Positions 41,962-53,799 of a stretch of DNA of 64,000 bases are shown piece after piece. This DNA comes from Acytostelium subglobosum LB1 (Eukaryota; Evosea; Eumycetozoa; Acytosteliales; Acytosteliaceae), in NCBI RefSeq assembly GCF_000787575.1, contig NW_012236531.1:581396-645395 (forward strand), given 5' to 3'. Below the pieces are notes generated by a model. The model saw nothing but the letters and a program-made list of their open reading frames with translations, was not told where the DNA came from and did not search any database. The first letter of the stretch is position 1. Every line of letters begins with the position of its first letter. Both the position numbers and the translations under genes were made by a program.

Positions 41962-42552
41962 ATGGGCAAGATACTTTGGGATGTGTGTTTGTTTGCAGAC
42001 CGACACAGAGACACGACAACCCCCACTCCCTTCCCTCTTCCATTCTTTTTGATTCGTCCACAAGGTCGTATCCACTTTTTTTGCAATCTTGCAAGGAATA
42101 GTACTTTGCTCATTCAGATAGTAATACTTAAAGGTGTTGGCCCAATGGGAACAAGGTTGCTTGACATCAACACACCCCTAATCATAACAAGTGTTACTGT
42201 GCAAGTGAGTTATTTTCAGAGTTGTTCATGTATAACTCTTTCTATCTCTACCTCTTTTTTGTCACATCGATACATTGATTGATTGATTGAATGTTGTTAT
42301 ATTAATGTTTATGTTCAGTTAATGGTGATTGATTGTTTGCATTTGTAGTTTGAAACGATCACCATCAGCATTATTAAACTGGAACTGAAATGTCATGATG
42401 TTGGCTCCATCTGTTTGAAAGCCTTTCCCAAGCCTCCATATTGTTGTATTAACCCATTTGGGAACAACCCTGAAGACAACCAAAAAGAGATATTTGTGGT
42501 CCAGGACTCAACTCACCCATCACCTGAAATGAAATTGAAATTGTTCATCTAA
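41962..42552 (+). CDS. Doubtful two-exon orphan gene
   Basis: Not recognised. Exons 41962-42204 and 42349-42552 join in phase 0 over a GTGAGT...TTTGTAG intron, giving 148 residues. The second exon is compositionally protein-like (CINPFGNNPEDNQKEIFVV, STHPSPEMKLKLFI) and ends at a TAA. The first part of exon 1 is less convincing, and the intron carries TTGA repeats in the orientation more common for minus-strand genes. It lies between the divergent transporter gene and aminoacylase. It could be a young orphan gene, a remnant or a chance frame. Confidence 0.35.
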
Positions 42553-42629
42553 ACAAACATTTATGTTAAGTTCATTACTTACTTTGCATTATTACATTAC
42601 TTACTTATAATAATAATAATACAGATACA

Positions 42630-44219
42630 ATGCAACAAGAACAAGAGAGTAGGTTGGGTTAACTAGTTCTTACTTGGCCCTCACTCACTCAAACTAATAC
42701 TCACTAAATGATACATTGACAGACAGTTCAGTTACAGTCTTTAGAGAGTTCCTGAGGATCAGGACAGATCACCCAAAGCCAGACTATACTGCATCCACCA
42801 AGTTCCTCGTGGAAAAGGCCCAACAATATGGTCTGCAGTGTGAGGTCTACAATGTGAGTGAGACCAAGACAGGAGGAAGAGGCGGAGGAGAAGGAGGACT
42901 GACTCCCATCAATCAATCAATCAATCAAGGGAACTGGATTACCAATTGTAATAATGAAGATTGAGGGTAGCGAGCCAACATTGCCATCAGTGTTGTTGAA
43001 TGCACATGTTGATGTTGTGCCTGCTGTACTCGATCATTGGAAGGTAAACCCATTCGATGCCTACAAGGATGAGAAGGGCGACATCTATGCCAGAGGCACT
43101 CAAGATATGAAGTGCGTGGCCATTCAGTTCTTGGAGGTGGCTCATCGTTTCATCAAGAGTGGCAAGAAGTTCAGACGTAACCTTTACCTCACCTATGTGC
43201 CCGATGAGGAGATTGGAGCGAGCAATGGAATGGAGCCATTCGTCAAGACTGACAAGTTCAGGGAGTTGAACGTGGGCATGGTCATTGACGAAGGTCTGGC
43301 CTCGCCAACCGAGGAGTTCACAGTCTTCTACGGAGAGAGAGCACCTTGGTGTAAGTCATCAATCAGATTGTAGTTGGATGTTTGAGTGATGATCAAGCGA
43401 CTGACAATCCATCATTCGTGGACATACAGGGATTCACATCACTGCCGAGGGAAACACTGGACATGGATCAAGATTCATTGAGGGTACTGCTGTTGAGAAG
43501 TTGGTAAGTATAGTTTGGACAACATCCGGATGCTTGGCATGCATGGCACTCATACATTCAAACATATTATGTAGATGAGGACTATCAACAAGATGATGCA
43601 GTTCCGTCAGGATCAATTCGATCTGTTGCACAAGGGACATCATGAGTGTGGAAAGAAGCTAGGCGATGTTACAACATTGAACTTGACTGTGTTGAAGGCA
43701 GGCGTTGGTGAGGGACCCTTCCCCAACTACAGCTACAACGTCATTCCAACAGTGGCCGAAGCTGGCTTTGACATTAGAATACCTCCAACTGTCAACCTCG
43801 AATCATTCTTGGATCAGATCAGAGAGTGGACATCAGAGGAGGGACTCTCCTTCAAGTTTGCCAACTACACCGAGAAGAATGAGTTGACCGACCTGAATGA
43901 TCCAGACCTCAAGTGGTGGACTGTCTTCAGAGAGTCATGTGACAAGATGTAAGTTACAAGTTGACCAGTCTTCCGTCACAACATGTCGCTAACTTAATCT
44001 TTCGCGATATACAGGGGACTAAAGTTGGTGCCAGAGATCTTCCCTGCAGCAACTGATTCAAGGTTCATTAGAAACTTGGGCATCCCAGCATTTGGCTTCT
44101 CTCCAATCAACAATACTCCCATTCTCTTGCACGACCACAATGAGTTCCTCAACGAGAAGACATATCTTCGTGGCATTGACATCTACGAGGGTATTATCCC
44201 CAACCTTGCCAACATGTAA
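42630..44219 (+). CDS. acy1: Aminoacylase-1 (peptidase M20 family)
   Basis: Zinc enzyme that releases free amino acids from N-acyl-amino acids in the cytosol. Exons 42630-42648, 42723-42853, 42930-43350, 43430-43503, 43575-43948 and 44015-44219 give 407 residues, the same length as mammalian ACY1 (408). Metal and catalytic landmarks are in place: LLNAHVDVVP (His, Asp), ARGTQDMKCVAIQFLE (bridging Asp), YVPDEEIGASNGM (catalytic and metal Glu), AEGNTGHGSRF (dimerisation-domain GHGS) and ILLHDHNEFLNE (last His). The first exon is only 19 bases (MQQEQE). Confidence 0.93.
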
Positions 44220-44395
44220 TACATCTGTCAATCAATCAATCAATCAGTCTAATGAATGAACGAATGGTTTACACACAACTCGAGTGGTGTTTATTGGTGG
44301 ACAATGCTTTGACACTTCGTCCATCATCGATGATACAATTACAGGCAGACGCGAATGGAATGAATGTATGATCCAATGTTGGGCTGACTGATTGG

Positions 44396-47300
44396 CTACA
44401 AGTCGTCGGACTCTGACTCCTCAGACTCGGATGACTTCTTCTTTGAGTTGATGCTGTTGTCATCATGCCTCAACGACCTCCTCTTGGAGTTGTAGTAGTA
44501 GCTGCGGCATTGATTCAGTGTCTTTGTCTTGAGATAATCGGCGATCGCCTTGAAGTCCATGCCGTACTTGCTGTAGGCCGTGTTGAAAGAATCTCGCTCC
44601 TCGCGTGACCACGAGAACCGTGTCTCTGTGGAGGCATCGGGTGACTGCGCCTGTCCGCTGATCGAGGGTGTAAGTGGCGGCGTGACCACTGCTGTGCTGC
44701 TCACCGATGTTGGCGATGTCTCCTTGGTGCCGGCGCCACCTGCTGAAGTGGAGATGGCCAGAAGGATCTGCTCCCTGGCCGTCAGTCGAGGCGTGGGCGG
44801 TGCTGACAGTTTGTCTGCATCAATCGTCACCTCTGGTGTTGGTTGCTTCGAGGCGCGTGCCTTTTGTTTGTTCGCTGACCTGCTTGGTGGCGCAGGTGTC
44901 ATTGGTGTCGCAGTCGTGGTCGTAGTCGTAGTCGTTGATGTTGTCGCAGTTGATGTTTTGTCATTCTTTACAGTAGTACTCTTGGTTGACAAGAAGTTGT
45001 GTGATCCCTAATTGATTGGATATGAGTTAATAGGCTTGGGGAGGGCACTTGTAAGTTCATGAGTACTTACTGTTCCTCTCTTTCCAGTCCTCTTCTTTAG
45101 AACATTCTGCTGGAGCTGTTCCTTGAGGTCCAGCTTCTTCTTGTTGTTGTAATAAAAGACAACCATGTCCTCAGGTGTCTTGTTCTCAAAGAATGTTGAG
45201 ATCCTCTCGAACTTCTTTGGGTACAGCAGATACTTCTTGACAAACTTGTCCTTCTCCTCCTCGGTCCATTGTATCAGGGATCTTCGTTCCTTGTCGACGG
45301 CAATGGGGTCCTCGATCAGACCATTGTAGTTGATGTACAGCATGTCTCGCTCGTGTTGTGGAATCATTGGCGGCACCACTGCGCTCATGTTGGTGAATTT
45401 ACATACTGGATCCGACTCGTCTTGCTCGCGAAGCTGATCCATGATCTCGATGAACTCGGCTTCACTGTGCACTGCGTCCGACACACGTCGTGATCTGGTC
45501 ACGGCCCGCAGTGGCGTCCTGGCCGATGGTCGACTCGAAGACTTCTTCTTGCCGTTGCCCGCACTACTGTTACCATTGCTGCTGTTGTTGCTCTCCTCCT
45601 CAAGCTTCTTCTTGTACTTGTCCATTCCATTGAGATACCTTATAACCAGCTTCCTGTTGTACAACCCCAACTCTTCCTTCTGCTTCTTGATTGCCATCGC
45701 CAGCTTGTTCTTGACCTTCTTGTGGTTGTCAATCGTCTCCTGGAAGATTGGGAAGTCGCTCACACGCTGGTAGGGCGCGTCGCCATCAAAAGTCTGCAGA
45801 ACCATGTCGTCGGCCTCTTGTGCATTATCCTGGTTGGCCTGGTAGATCGTACTCTGATTCTCAAGTCTGCTGATGGTCTTGCTCGACTGCACAACCACCG
45901 GCGCGGTGGCAGTAGCATTGGCACTGACAGCAGAAGAGTTGGTGGTCTTTGATGGGGAGTTGAGCGGCAGTGAGGGCTTGGTCGCGACAGTCTTCTTCTT
46001 CTTCTTCTTGCTGTTGGTCTGTTGCGAAGATGTGGCTGCCTCCTTCTCCTCTTTGTTGCGCTTGGCGATCATTGTGTCGATCTTACTCAGATAGGTCGTG
46101 TGGGTCTTGATCTCCTTCTCGATCGAAGTGATCTCATTGTCAATGACCTCCATGCGATCGATCAGCTGCTCCTTGGTGGGCATGTGGGGGAAGTACAGTG
46201 GCTGCTGGTTGTTGAGCGCATCTGAGGACCGCGACGGTGTCATGCTCTGCGAGCTCCTGAGCGATATCGGTGACACGGGATCGCTTGAGGAAGGTGGGCG
46301 CATAGATTCGTTGGTCTTGTGCGTGTGAGCGGCCCGATGAGCATTGACAGAGGGCAGTGGCGTTGACATGGGCAGTGAAGGGGATGACAGAGACAAAGGG
46401 GGCATCATTGGTGATGTTCGCTCAGTCAGTAGGCTCGGAGATGATTGCCTTGGTGTGTTGACGTTGTTGTTGTTGTGATAGTTAGGCAGTTCTTGAGTCG
46501 GTGAGCTAGACAGTGATGTTGACATGCCAGTTGCGCGTAACGATGGTGATGGTGAAGATGACATCGAGTCGTTCTCCTGTGTGTTGGACATTATCTCCAC
46601 TCGCTCATGTTCGTCATTGATCTTTGCTGGTCTATCATTGCGTGACTCTACATTCCCGCTCGTCCTGGGCACCTCTCTATCGCTGTCTCTATTATTATTA
46701 TCTCTCTCCCTTTCTCTATCTCTATTATCTCTATCCCTCTCTCGTTCACGTTCACGCTCTCTGTCTCTCTCTCGCTCACGCTCTCTATCTCTGACGACCT
46801 CTCGACTGCGTATCTCCCACTCTCTTTCTCTCTCCCGCTCGCGTTCTCTCTCACGCTCCCTCTCACGCTCTCTCTCCCTATCTCTAATGACCATTGATCT
46901 CTCGTCTCTTTCGCGATCGCGTTCTCTATCTCTATCTCGTTCGTTGTTGCTGTTGCCGTTCAAATTGTTGCCGTTGACATTGTTGATACTGTTTGTGCTG
47001 CCATTGGGTGATAACACCTGCTTGCTATTGCTCAACAATGATTCGTAGGTGGGCGATTGGTTCCTCTCTCCAATGTCGCTGTAATGATTGTCCATGTCTC
47101 TGTCCTTATAGACAAGCGTTTGTTGTTGTTGTTGTTGTTGCTGCTGTTGTGGCTGCTGATGTTGTTGTTGTTTGTTGTAGCCATTGTACATTGGTGCACC
47201 ATAAGACTTGGGATTAGGTGATGGCGGTCTTCGGTATCCTCCACTGTTACTGCCACCACCACCNNNNNNNNNNNNNNNNNNNNNNNNNNNNNNNNNNNNN

Positions 47301-48169
47301 NNNNNNNNNNNNNNNNNNNNNNNNNNNNNNNNNNNNNNNNNNNNNNNNNNNNNNNNNNNNNNNTGTTGCCGATGCGGTGACCTCGACCTTGAACGTTTGT
47401 TGTTGAGAGGCGGCAGCAACTGCGGCGGAGGCGAGTCAAAGTGAGGCGCTGACCGACTTGATGGAGGCGATTGAGATCGTTGTCTTTGATAGCTTGGTCG
47501 TGTTGGAGGTGGTGGGTATCCACCTCCACCCGTTGACTCTAGCTCGCCCGGTTCGACATCTATGCGGCCATCCTTTGTTCTTCTTCGCTTCATGGCGTCA
47601 CTTTGATAACGATCATCATCGGTTCTTTCCCAAGGTGCGGCGCCGTTGTTGTTGTTGTTATTGTTTGTCGACTGAGAGCTACGACCACCAGAGTTGTTGT
47701 TATTGTTGTTGTTGATGTTATTCGATTGAGGTCCTCCTCCATTATTGTTGACAACAGCAGTAGATGTACCATTGCGATAATCCCAGTCACCATTACTATT
47801 ACTACTATTTCCTCCATTTCTAGTATCCCTCTCTCTATTATCTCTAGTATCTCTCGTATCTCTATTATCTCTATCGCGCTCTCGTTCACGTTCACGCTCT
47901 CTATCTCTATCGCGTTCTCTTTCTCGTTCACGTTCTCTATCTCTATCACGCAGTTGTTGTAACTGCATCTCACGATCTCGATAAGAGTATCTATCTTGAT
48001 AGGGCCTTGCATTCCTAATGTAATTGTGTTAGTTCATTGATTGAACGAATACATTGAATGAATGAGTACATTGATGTACATACCTGTCATATGACGCAGC
48101 TAAGCCGTCACCATGATGATTATGTGGAGCATTGCCTCTATACACTCCATTGCTGTTGACGACGCTCAT
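44396..48169 (-). CDS. NCoR/SMRT-type corepressor with two SANT domains; contains a 100-N gap
   Basis: Nuclear scaffold expected to bind and activate a class I histone deacetylase. Exons 48169-48084, 48014-45071 and 45007-44396 total 1213 codons if the gap is counted as 100 bases. N-terminal third: long Arg-Glu/Arg-Asp repeats, Asn and Gln runs. Middle: a coiled coil (KEQLIDRMEVIDNEITSIEK and onward) and a helical region before the first SANT. Deacetylase-activating domain, about 930-1000: YINYNGLIEDP, then QWTEEEKDKFVKKYLLYPKK and FFENKTPEDMVVFYYNNKK, which closely follows the NCoR DAD pattern. The second SANT lies at about 1139-1185 (FSWSREERDSFNTAYSKYG, CRSYYYNSKRR). The C-terminus is acidic. 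Both gap flanks read in the same frame. Confidence 0.88.
46640..46960 (-). repeat. Arg-Glu/Arg-Asp coding repeat
   Basis: Low-complexity part of the corepressor exon: tandem six-base units (GAGCGT/GAGAGA-like on the coding strand) encode RERERERE and RDRERDRE. A second block lies at about 47830-47965. These blocks give long spurious Ser/Leu frames on the plus strand. Confidence 0.85.
47264..47363. other. Assembly gap of 100 N within the corepressor gene
   Basis: Exactly 100 Ns, the usual placeholder for an unknown-size gap. The flanks on the coding strand are GGT-rich (poly-Gly side) and CGG/CAA-rich, so the missing part is probably a glycine- or histidine-rich repeat. Confidence 0.95.
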
Positions 48170-48748
48170 TCTGCGCACACTCAATGAACTGTCGTCTCTC
48201 TATCTTATCGGTACTCTCGAGAGTATGTAGTTGTTGTCGTCTAAGATGTTGATATTAACGTGTCCAATTTAAAAGGTATACAGTTTGTTTCACAAGCTTG
48301 AGAGTGACACCAAAAGAGTTGTTATATGTCCATTGAACCCAATGACCAGAAATGAATGTCTTTGTCTCTTGTCTCTTGTCTCTTGTCTTTGTTGTGTTAC
48401 TCGAGTGATAGTGATGGGTGATGAATGATATCGAATGAATGTGTTATTACTTGTCAAATAACACTCTCTATCTCTATCTCTACCTCTATCTCTTTTTACT
48501 GTATCTGTTTGTTGCTGAGCATGTGGTTGAAGAAGAAGTAGTGTGAGTGAACAAAGTTGCGCGCGTTGTTTGTGACCACTCACATTCACTTACTTTCGAC
48601 AACCTCAACTCAAAATACAACAAAGTGAACAATTTTTTTCAAACTGACATGTACTCACTCAAACAAACACATAAGATTAATAGAGATAATACATACACAC
48701 ACAAACACAAAAGATGAATGAATGAATATAGTATAATATAGTATGGTA
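48170..48748. other. Spacer upstream of the corepressor, 579 bp
   Basis: Contains a TCTCTTGTCTCTTGTCTC run at about 48363-48390, CTCTAT repeats at 48465-48495 and AT-rich sequence. No supported gene. Confidence 0.6.
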
Positions 48749-50810
48749 TTATTTCGAAACAGTTATAGAGGACTTGGTCTTGGGATTGGAGCCGGATAAT
48801 AGGAGCTGTGCTTTCAGTCGCTTGCACTTCTCTCGCTTCTTGTCTAGTTGCACTCGCAATGATTTGTCTTGGTTCTTGATGCGATACAATGTCATCACTG
48901 TATTCAATCGCTCATTCACATCTTTGGACAAACCTATGCGATCAAACTCTTGTTGCAAGTCGTGTACAATGCGATCGACACCATTCTTGGACTTGTCCTT
49001 CTTGTTGTTTAGCGATGATGATGAAGACGATGATGATGAAGTCTCGGACGATGACACCAATGAGGGCGAGGCCACACCATCGTTGTTGGCGCCGTTCAAA
49101 TAGATGTGACTGCCATTGATCATGAGCGATGATGTGGTGGCTGCCGTGGACGCTGGTCTCTCACCTGCCTTCTTGCGCGCCTCGTCGAGCTCCCGCATCA
49201 GCTTGGCATTCACCTCGCGCTCTCGGCGCAACTGCTCGAGCAGTCGCAGCCTCTCCTTCTCCAGCACCGACACGTCGCCAGCTTGGATCTCTGGCGCCAT
49301 CTCGTTCAGCGCGTCATCTTTTTCCTCTTGTGAGTAGCTCATCAATGATCTCCGTAGTGTCGACTGGAACTCGGTCGTCTCCTGGTCCAGCTCCTTCAGC
49401 AGACTGCTACTGCTGCTGTTTGTGCTGTTGCTAATGTCACTCCTACTGCTGCTGTTGTTGCTGTGGCCGCCAGCCTGCTCCTCCTTGCTCTCGCGCGACA
49501 TCAACGCCGCGGCAAACGCCTCACTGTTAAAGTTGAGCTCCAGATTGAAACGGTCACGGGACTGTGCGCTCCTGTCGTCCAGGAAGCAACTGTTGCTCTT
49601 GGTGAACTCGATGTGGTGCTGCGAGAGTCGCGAAGGCAGTGGAGGGCGGAATGAAGACGTCGAGGATTTTCCAATTGTCGCTGATGACAAAGACGGAAAC
49701 AACTCAAACACCGTACTCCTACTGGCAGACTTGTTGTGGCCCATAGTCGTACCAGCTCTCCTCAGAGTATTGAACTCTCTCAATGTCTTCAATGTACCAA
49801 TGATCGATTGTTTGCTACATGACTCGCCCTGTTCAACGCGTTAGGAGTCTGTCTGTCAATCATTCAATCAATGTGCGAGTACTTACAGTGACCCAAACAT
49901 GCTTCAAAGCTTGAGCGGCAACTGGCCTCTTTGAAGGATCGACGGTCAGCAAAGACCTGATTAGACCCTTGGCAGACTCTGATATATTGTCCCACTCTGG
50001 TGATGGGAACTCCAAGTTATAACCAGTTGTCTCATCGAATGGAGGGAATCCACACAACCTATTGGATAATAATGATCAGTTGGACGTCCAGGAAATCAAT
50101 CAATCAATAAGATCAAGACAACTTACAGAATATAAATAATTACACCTAGCGACCACATGTCCACCTCCTTGCTATAGCCATTGCCAGTCATTATCTCTGG
50201 GGCCATGAATGTTGCCGTGCCAACCAGTGAGCGGAGCTTCTCTCCATGTGTACAGCGTTGTGAAAGGCCGAAATCACATAGTTTGATGATGGCCGAGTCG
50301 GAATTGTCCGAGTACAACAGGTTCTCTGGTTTCAGATCGCAATGGACAATGTCTTTGGAGTGAATATAATGAATGACACGAGTCAATGTGTTGACCAGCT
50401 TGGCGGCATCTTCTTCCGTATAACTATTGCGCTCTACAATCTTGTCGAATAACTCGCCACCAGTGACCAGTTCCAGGACCAGGACTACATCGCCCTCCGT
50501 CTCGTATATCTCATGCAACGAAATGATATTCTTATGTTTGATATCCTGCATTATTTCCACCTCTCTTATCAAGTTCTGTTCATGTACCACCGACTTCTTC
50601 ATTATCTTCATTGCCCATGGCTTGCCAGTGTTGCGCTCTGTTGCTGACTTTACAACCGAGAACTTTCCGCTAAGTGTTTGGAATTAGACTAAGTGATCCA
50701 AATGTACCATCATCATGGTCAACAGTGACTACCTACGTTCCAAGTTGGTTTCCAATATCATATGTCTTGTGTAAGCTGGTAGTGATGCTACCTTTGATGA
50801 AGTGCTTCAT
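48749..50810 (-). CDS. CAMK-like Ser/Thr protein kinase with coiled-coil tail
   Basis: Exons 50810-50737, 50669-50127, 50058-49887 and 49828-48749 give 622 residues. Kinase domain about 15-265: GTGKFSVVK (glycine loop), KPWAMKIMKK (ATP-binding Lys), IVHCDLKPENLLYS (catalytic loop), LCDFGLS (DFG), GTATFMAPEIMTG (APE) and DMWSLGVIIYILLCGFPPF. The order and CGFPPF motif fit the calcium/calmodulin-dependent kinase group. The catalytic loop reads HCD instead of HRD, so it is a non-RD kinase. The C-terminal 350 residues are Ser-rich with a strong coiled coil (LEKERLRLLEQLRREREVNA) and another near the end (LRVQLDKKREKCKRLKAQLL). No calmodulin-binding or other domain recognised. Catalysis is likely because Lys, Asp and DFG are present. 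Confidence 0.9.
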
Positions 50811-52617
50811 CTTCCTTTTCTTGTTTGCTGTTCGACAAATCCAAGAAAGGTTGAAAGACTTGATGGATTGACTGATTGAATGCTTCTAAACTCTATAGTT
50901 TGGATGGAATGAATGATACTATGTTAAACCACCGATCAATCAGTGAGTACTAATACAGGCTGGAGATAAACTGGATTGATCCAGGTTTAGGAGTGAGTGA
51001 ATTGTATTGTATTGGCCGGATTGATGTATGGAAAGTTGGATGGGTGATTGATTGATTGGACCGTTGTTGTGGAATATTAGATGTATATTATTGTTGAACA
51101 TATATATAATCCTTCGCCTGTCAAGCTGCCAAACATCGCTTGCCTTATGCCGTGTGTGATTCAAAGAGGTGTTGTACAATATATAACCTCGGGTTAAGCA
51201 GTTGATATCGGTGATGTACTATATTTCCTGACAGACAGACAGTCAGTCGCACTGACTTATGTTATGTGATATGATGTGATGTGTTGCGTGGAAAGGAACA
51301 TACCGATCACTCAATCAAACTCACACTAACTGATGTTGCTGCTGTTAGACACCAACCTAGGTCAAATAATATTGATTGATTGATATTATTAATTAATTAT
51401 AGTTTAGATCGGAATTGATGGTGTTGTTGACAGGAGGATAAACAGTTGGTCGGATACGAATCACGACTCACCAATCAGGTTGTCAACATCAACAACAACA
51501 CCATTCATTCACGACCACCAAAGATGCTAAGCGTCTGTTTGGTAATGACCTGAGCTCACCCCTCCACCACCGATGGATTCCAACGCTCCCCAGTCCATCC
51601 CGCTCTGTAGCAGGCAATTTCATGTGGTTTGATTTATTAAGTGTATCTGTATGTTTGATTGATTGATGGATAGTGTGAGTGTGTGTGGTGGGGAAAGTGA
51701 TTGATCAATCGGGTGTGGACAATGTCTAAATTAAGATATATGCAAGTATGTATTTATCAATACATGTCCGTGCTCTGTCATCAGTATGAGTGTGATGGGC
51801 AATAGATAGTAATGATTGTACAGACTTCTCTCCAATAGGTTAGGTAAATTGGTTACCAAGTTTAGAAGCACTTGATACTTTGATGAGATTGACAAGCGAT
51901 GGATCAACTTCACTGACTTTGTTAAGGAATCAATTGTATCACAAATGATATTAATAGGTACTCGTATGTAGTTTGTACATCTTATTATTTAATCCAGTGT
52001 CATTGCGATTGCTATCAATCTAATTATATACAATTTTTATTGATATATCAACTATCCTGTGATGTAATATTACAATAACATTTAGTACTTTTTGTTACCA
52101 AAGTCCCATTTGTAATACATACATCCTTAGTAGTATATCATGTTATCTAATAGACAATTAGTACCATATTTGATGATGATGTAATAACTCAATAAACATT
52201 GATGAATGATTGAATAATTGTATATTGATGATAGAACAATGTATACATTATCATCATTATAGGCTAATGATGATAGTGAGTGCACTCATCATTGGACTTG
52301 GTTATCAAAGTTGAATGTCCGTATATGTACTACATTAACATAGATAGGTATCATTACTTAATTAAGTGATCAATTCTTGTTGGCTTTGAGTTTGAAAGTT
52401 TGTGTGATTGATGACCAACTTTGGAATCCAAGTTTGTGATACTGGTGCCCTTTCATTTCATGTTTGATTGGTCTTGCAAGTTAAATGAATGGATGACTCA
52501 TATTTACAATCATTCATTCTAATACCTCTTCATATACTATTAAAGAGATATCAAACTACTTACTAATCTCTACTCAACTCATTCAAAACTCTCAATCAAT
52601 TACAATTGTAAATATAT
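50811..52617. other. Gene-free spacer, 1.8 kb
   Basis: Divergent intergenic region, strongly AT-rich from about 51700 to 52560. TTGA repeats occur at 51040-51060 and 51655-51665, and CAGACAGACAGTCAGTC at about 51233. The one longer frame (51731-51913, minus) is Leu/Ile/Tyr-rich and unsupported. No RNA gene seen. Confidence 0.6.
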
Positions 52618-53667
52618 ATGTCAACCTTGGTAGTCTTTGATCATAAATCCAGCAATCTGTTGGAGAGCGCCAAACACATGAATCCTACTATGTACGAAGT
52701 GATTGCAGAACCATCCGATGTCAACAGTCTCCATGCTACACTATCAAATCTGAATACCAATATGTAAGCATTATACGATCATGCTGTTCGATCAAATGGG
52801 AACTCACTTACTCAATGACTCACTCACCCTTGTTCAATCAGTAATGCCGGAGTACTTTGCTTGTATTATGATGAACAATCCATCAATGATTTACTTGCGG
52901 GACGCCGAGATGATATGATCCAGACGATACTGTCCTACTTGGTAGAGCGTCTTGATATGGTATCTCAAAGGAGACCTTTGTTTGGTTTACTGATTGTCAC
53001 AGACACCTACACACAACCATGTGTCATCGAGACATTCACCTCGACGATACAAAACAATGACAAGTTCCTCAATCTCTTCAAGTGCAAAGGAGCAACGGTC
53101 ATCTGTCAGTCACTGAGCACCCGTGAGCTAGAGTTTAACATCGAGTTAATCACAAGGAGCAACACTTACGATTGGGGACACGTGTATGACACCAAGGCCA
53201 AAGGAAATGGTGGTCGAGACCTACCTGGAAAGATCAACTACAAATCAATCGCCCTCTACCTAGTGATGGCAATTATAGTCCTCGCACTCTCTGTGGCATT
53301 ACACCAATATCTAGCAGAAACATTGGTCAAAGAAAGTGATGAAGCCAGGGTTGAACTGGCAAGATTTAGGCAAGTGCATGGAGAATATACGATAATGATG
53401 GAAGACAAAGTAAGGCTTTTCCAAGCAGATCATGATAAATTCACCAATAATGAACGGTTATTCAAAGAAACCCTGGAATCTGCCAACAAAGTCATTGAAA
53501 GACTCTCAAAAGACTTAAAAGAAAGTGATCAAATAAGGAATGAACAGGAAATTTTCATTGCAAAGATAGAAAACCTCTTTTCCTTAAAGAACCAAAGGAC
53601 ATTACCAACTAACGAACAATTGGAAGATACAACCAAAGTTCCTCCAATCCCTGCCATCAGCCAATAA
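52618..53667 (+). CDS. Single-pass membrane protein with coiled-coil tail, unknown function
   Basis: Not recognised. Exons 52618-52763 and 52842-53667 give 323 residues. The N-terminal 180 residues look like an alpha/beta fold (MSTLVVFDHKSSNLLESAKH, INAGVLCLYYDEQS, RPLFGLLIVTDTYTQPCVIE, KGATVICQSLSTREL). One transmembrane helix at about 186-205 (SIALYLVMAIIVLALSVALH) is followed by about 100 residues of heptad-rich coiled coil (ESDEARVELARFRQVHGEY, ERLFKETLESANKVIERLSK) and a Pro-rich end. The layout suggests a tethering or oligomerising membrane protein with a globular domain on one side. Confidence 0.78.
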
Positions 53668-53799
53668 ACCACCCACTCTTGAAAAAGCTGCAATCATGAT
53701 TTTAGTCTTCCTAGTCATTTGTTTGTTCATCACTAACTTACATTCATACAATCTTTAATCGATACATTACACATATTATAATAATTAAACATATACCTG

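Noticed and set aside
46524-47048. 174-residue Ser/Leu-rich plus-strand frame
   Set aside because: Complement of the Arg-Glu repeat coding the corepressor N-terminus.
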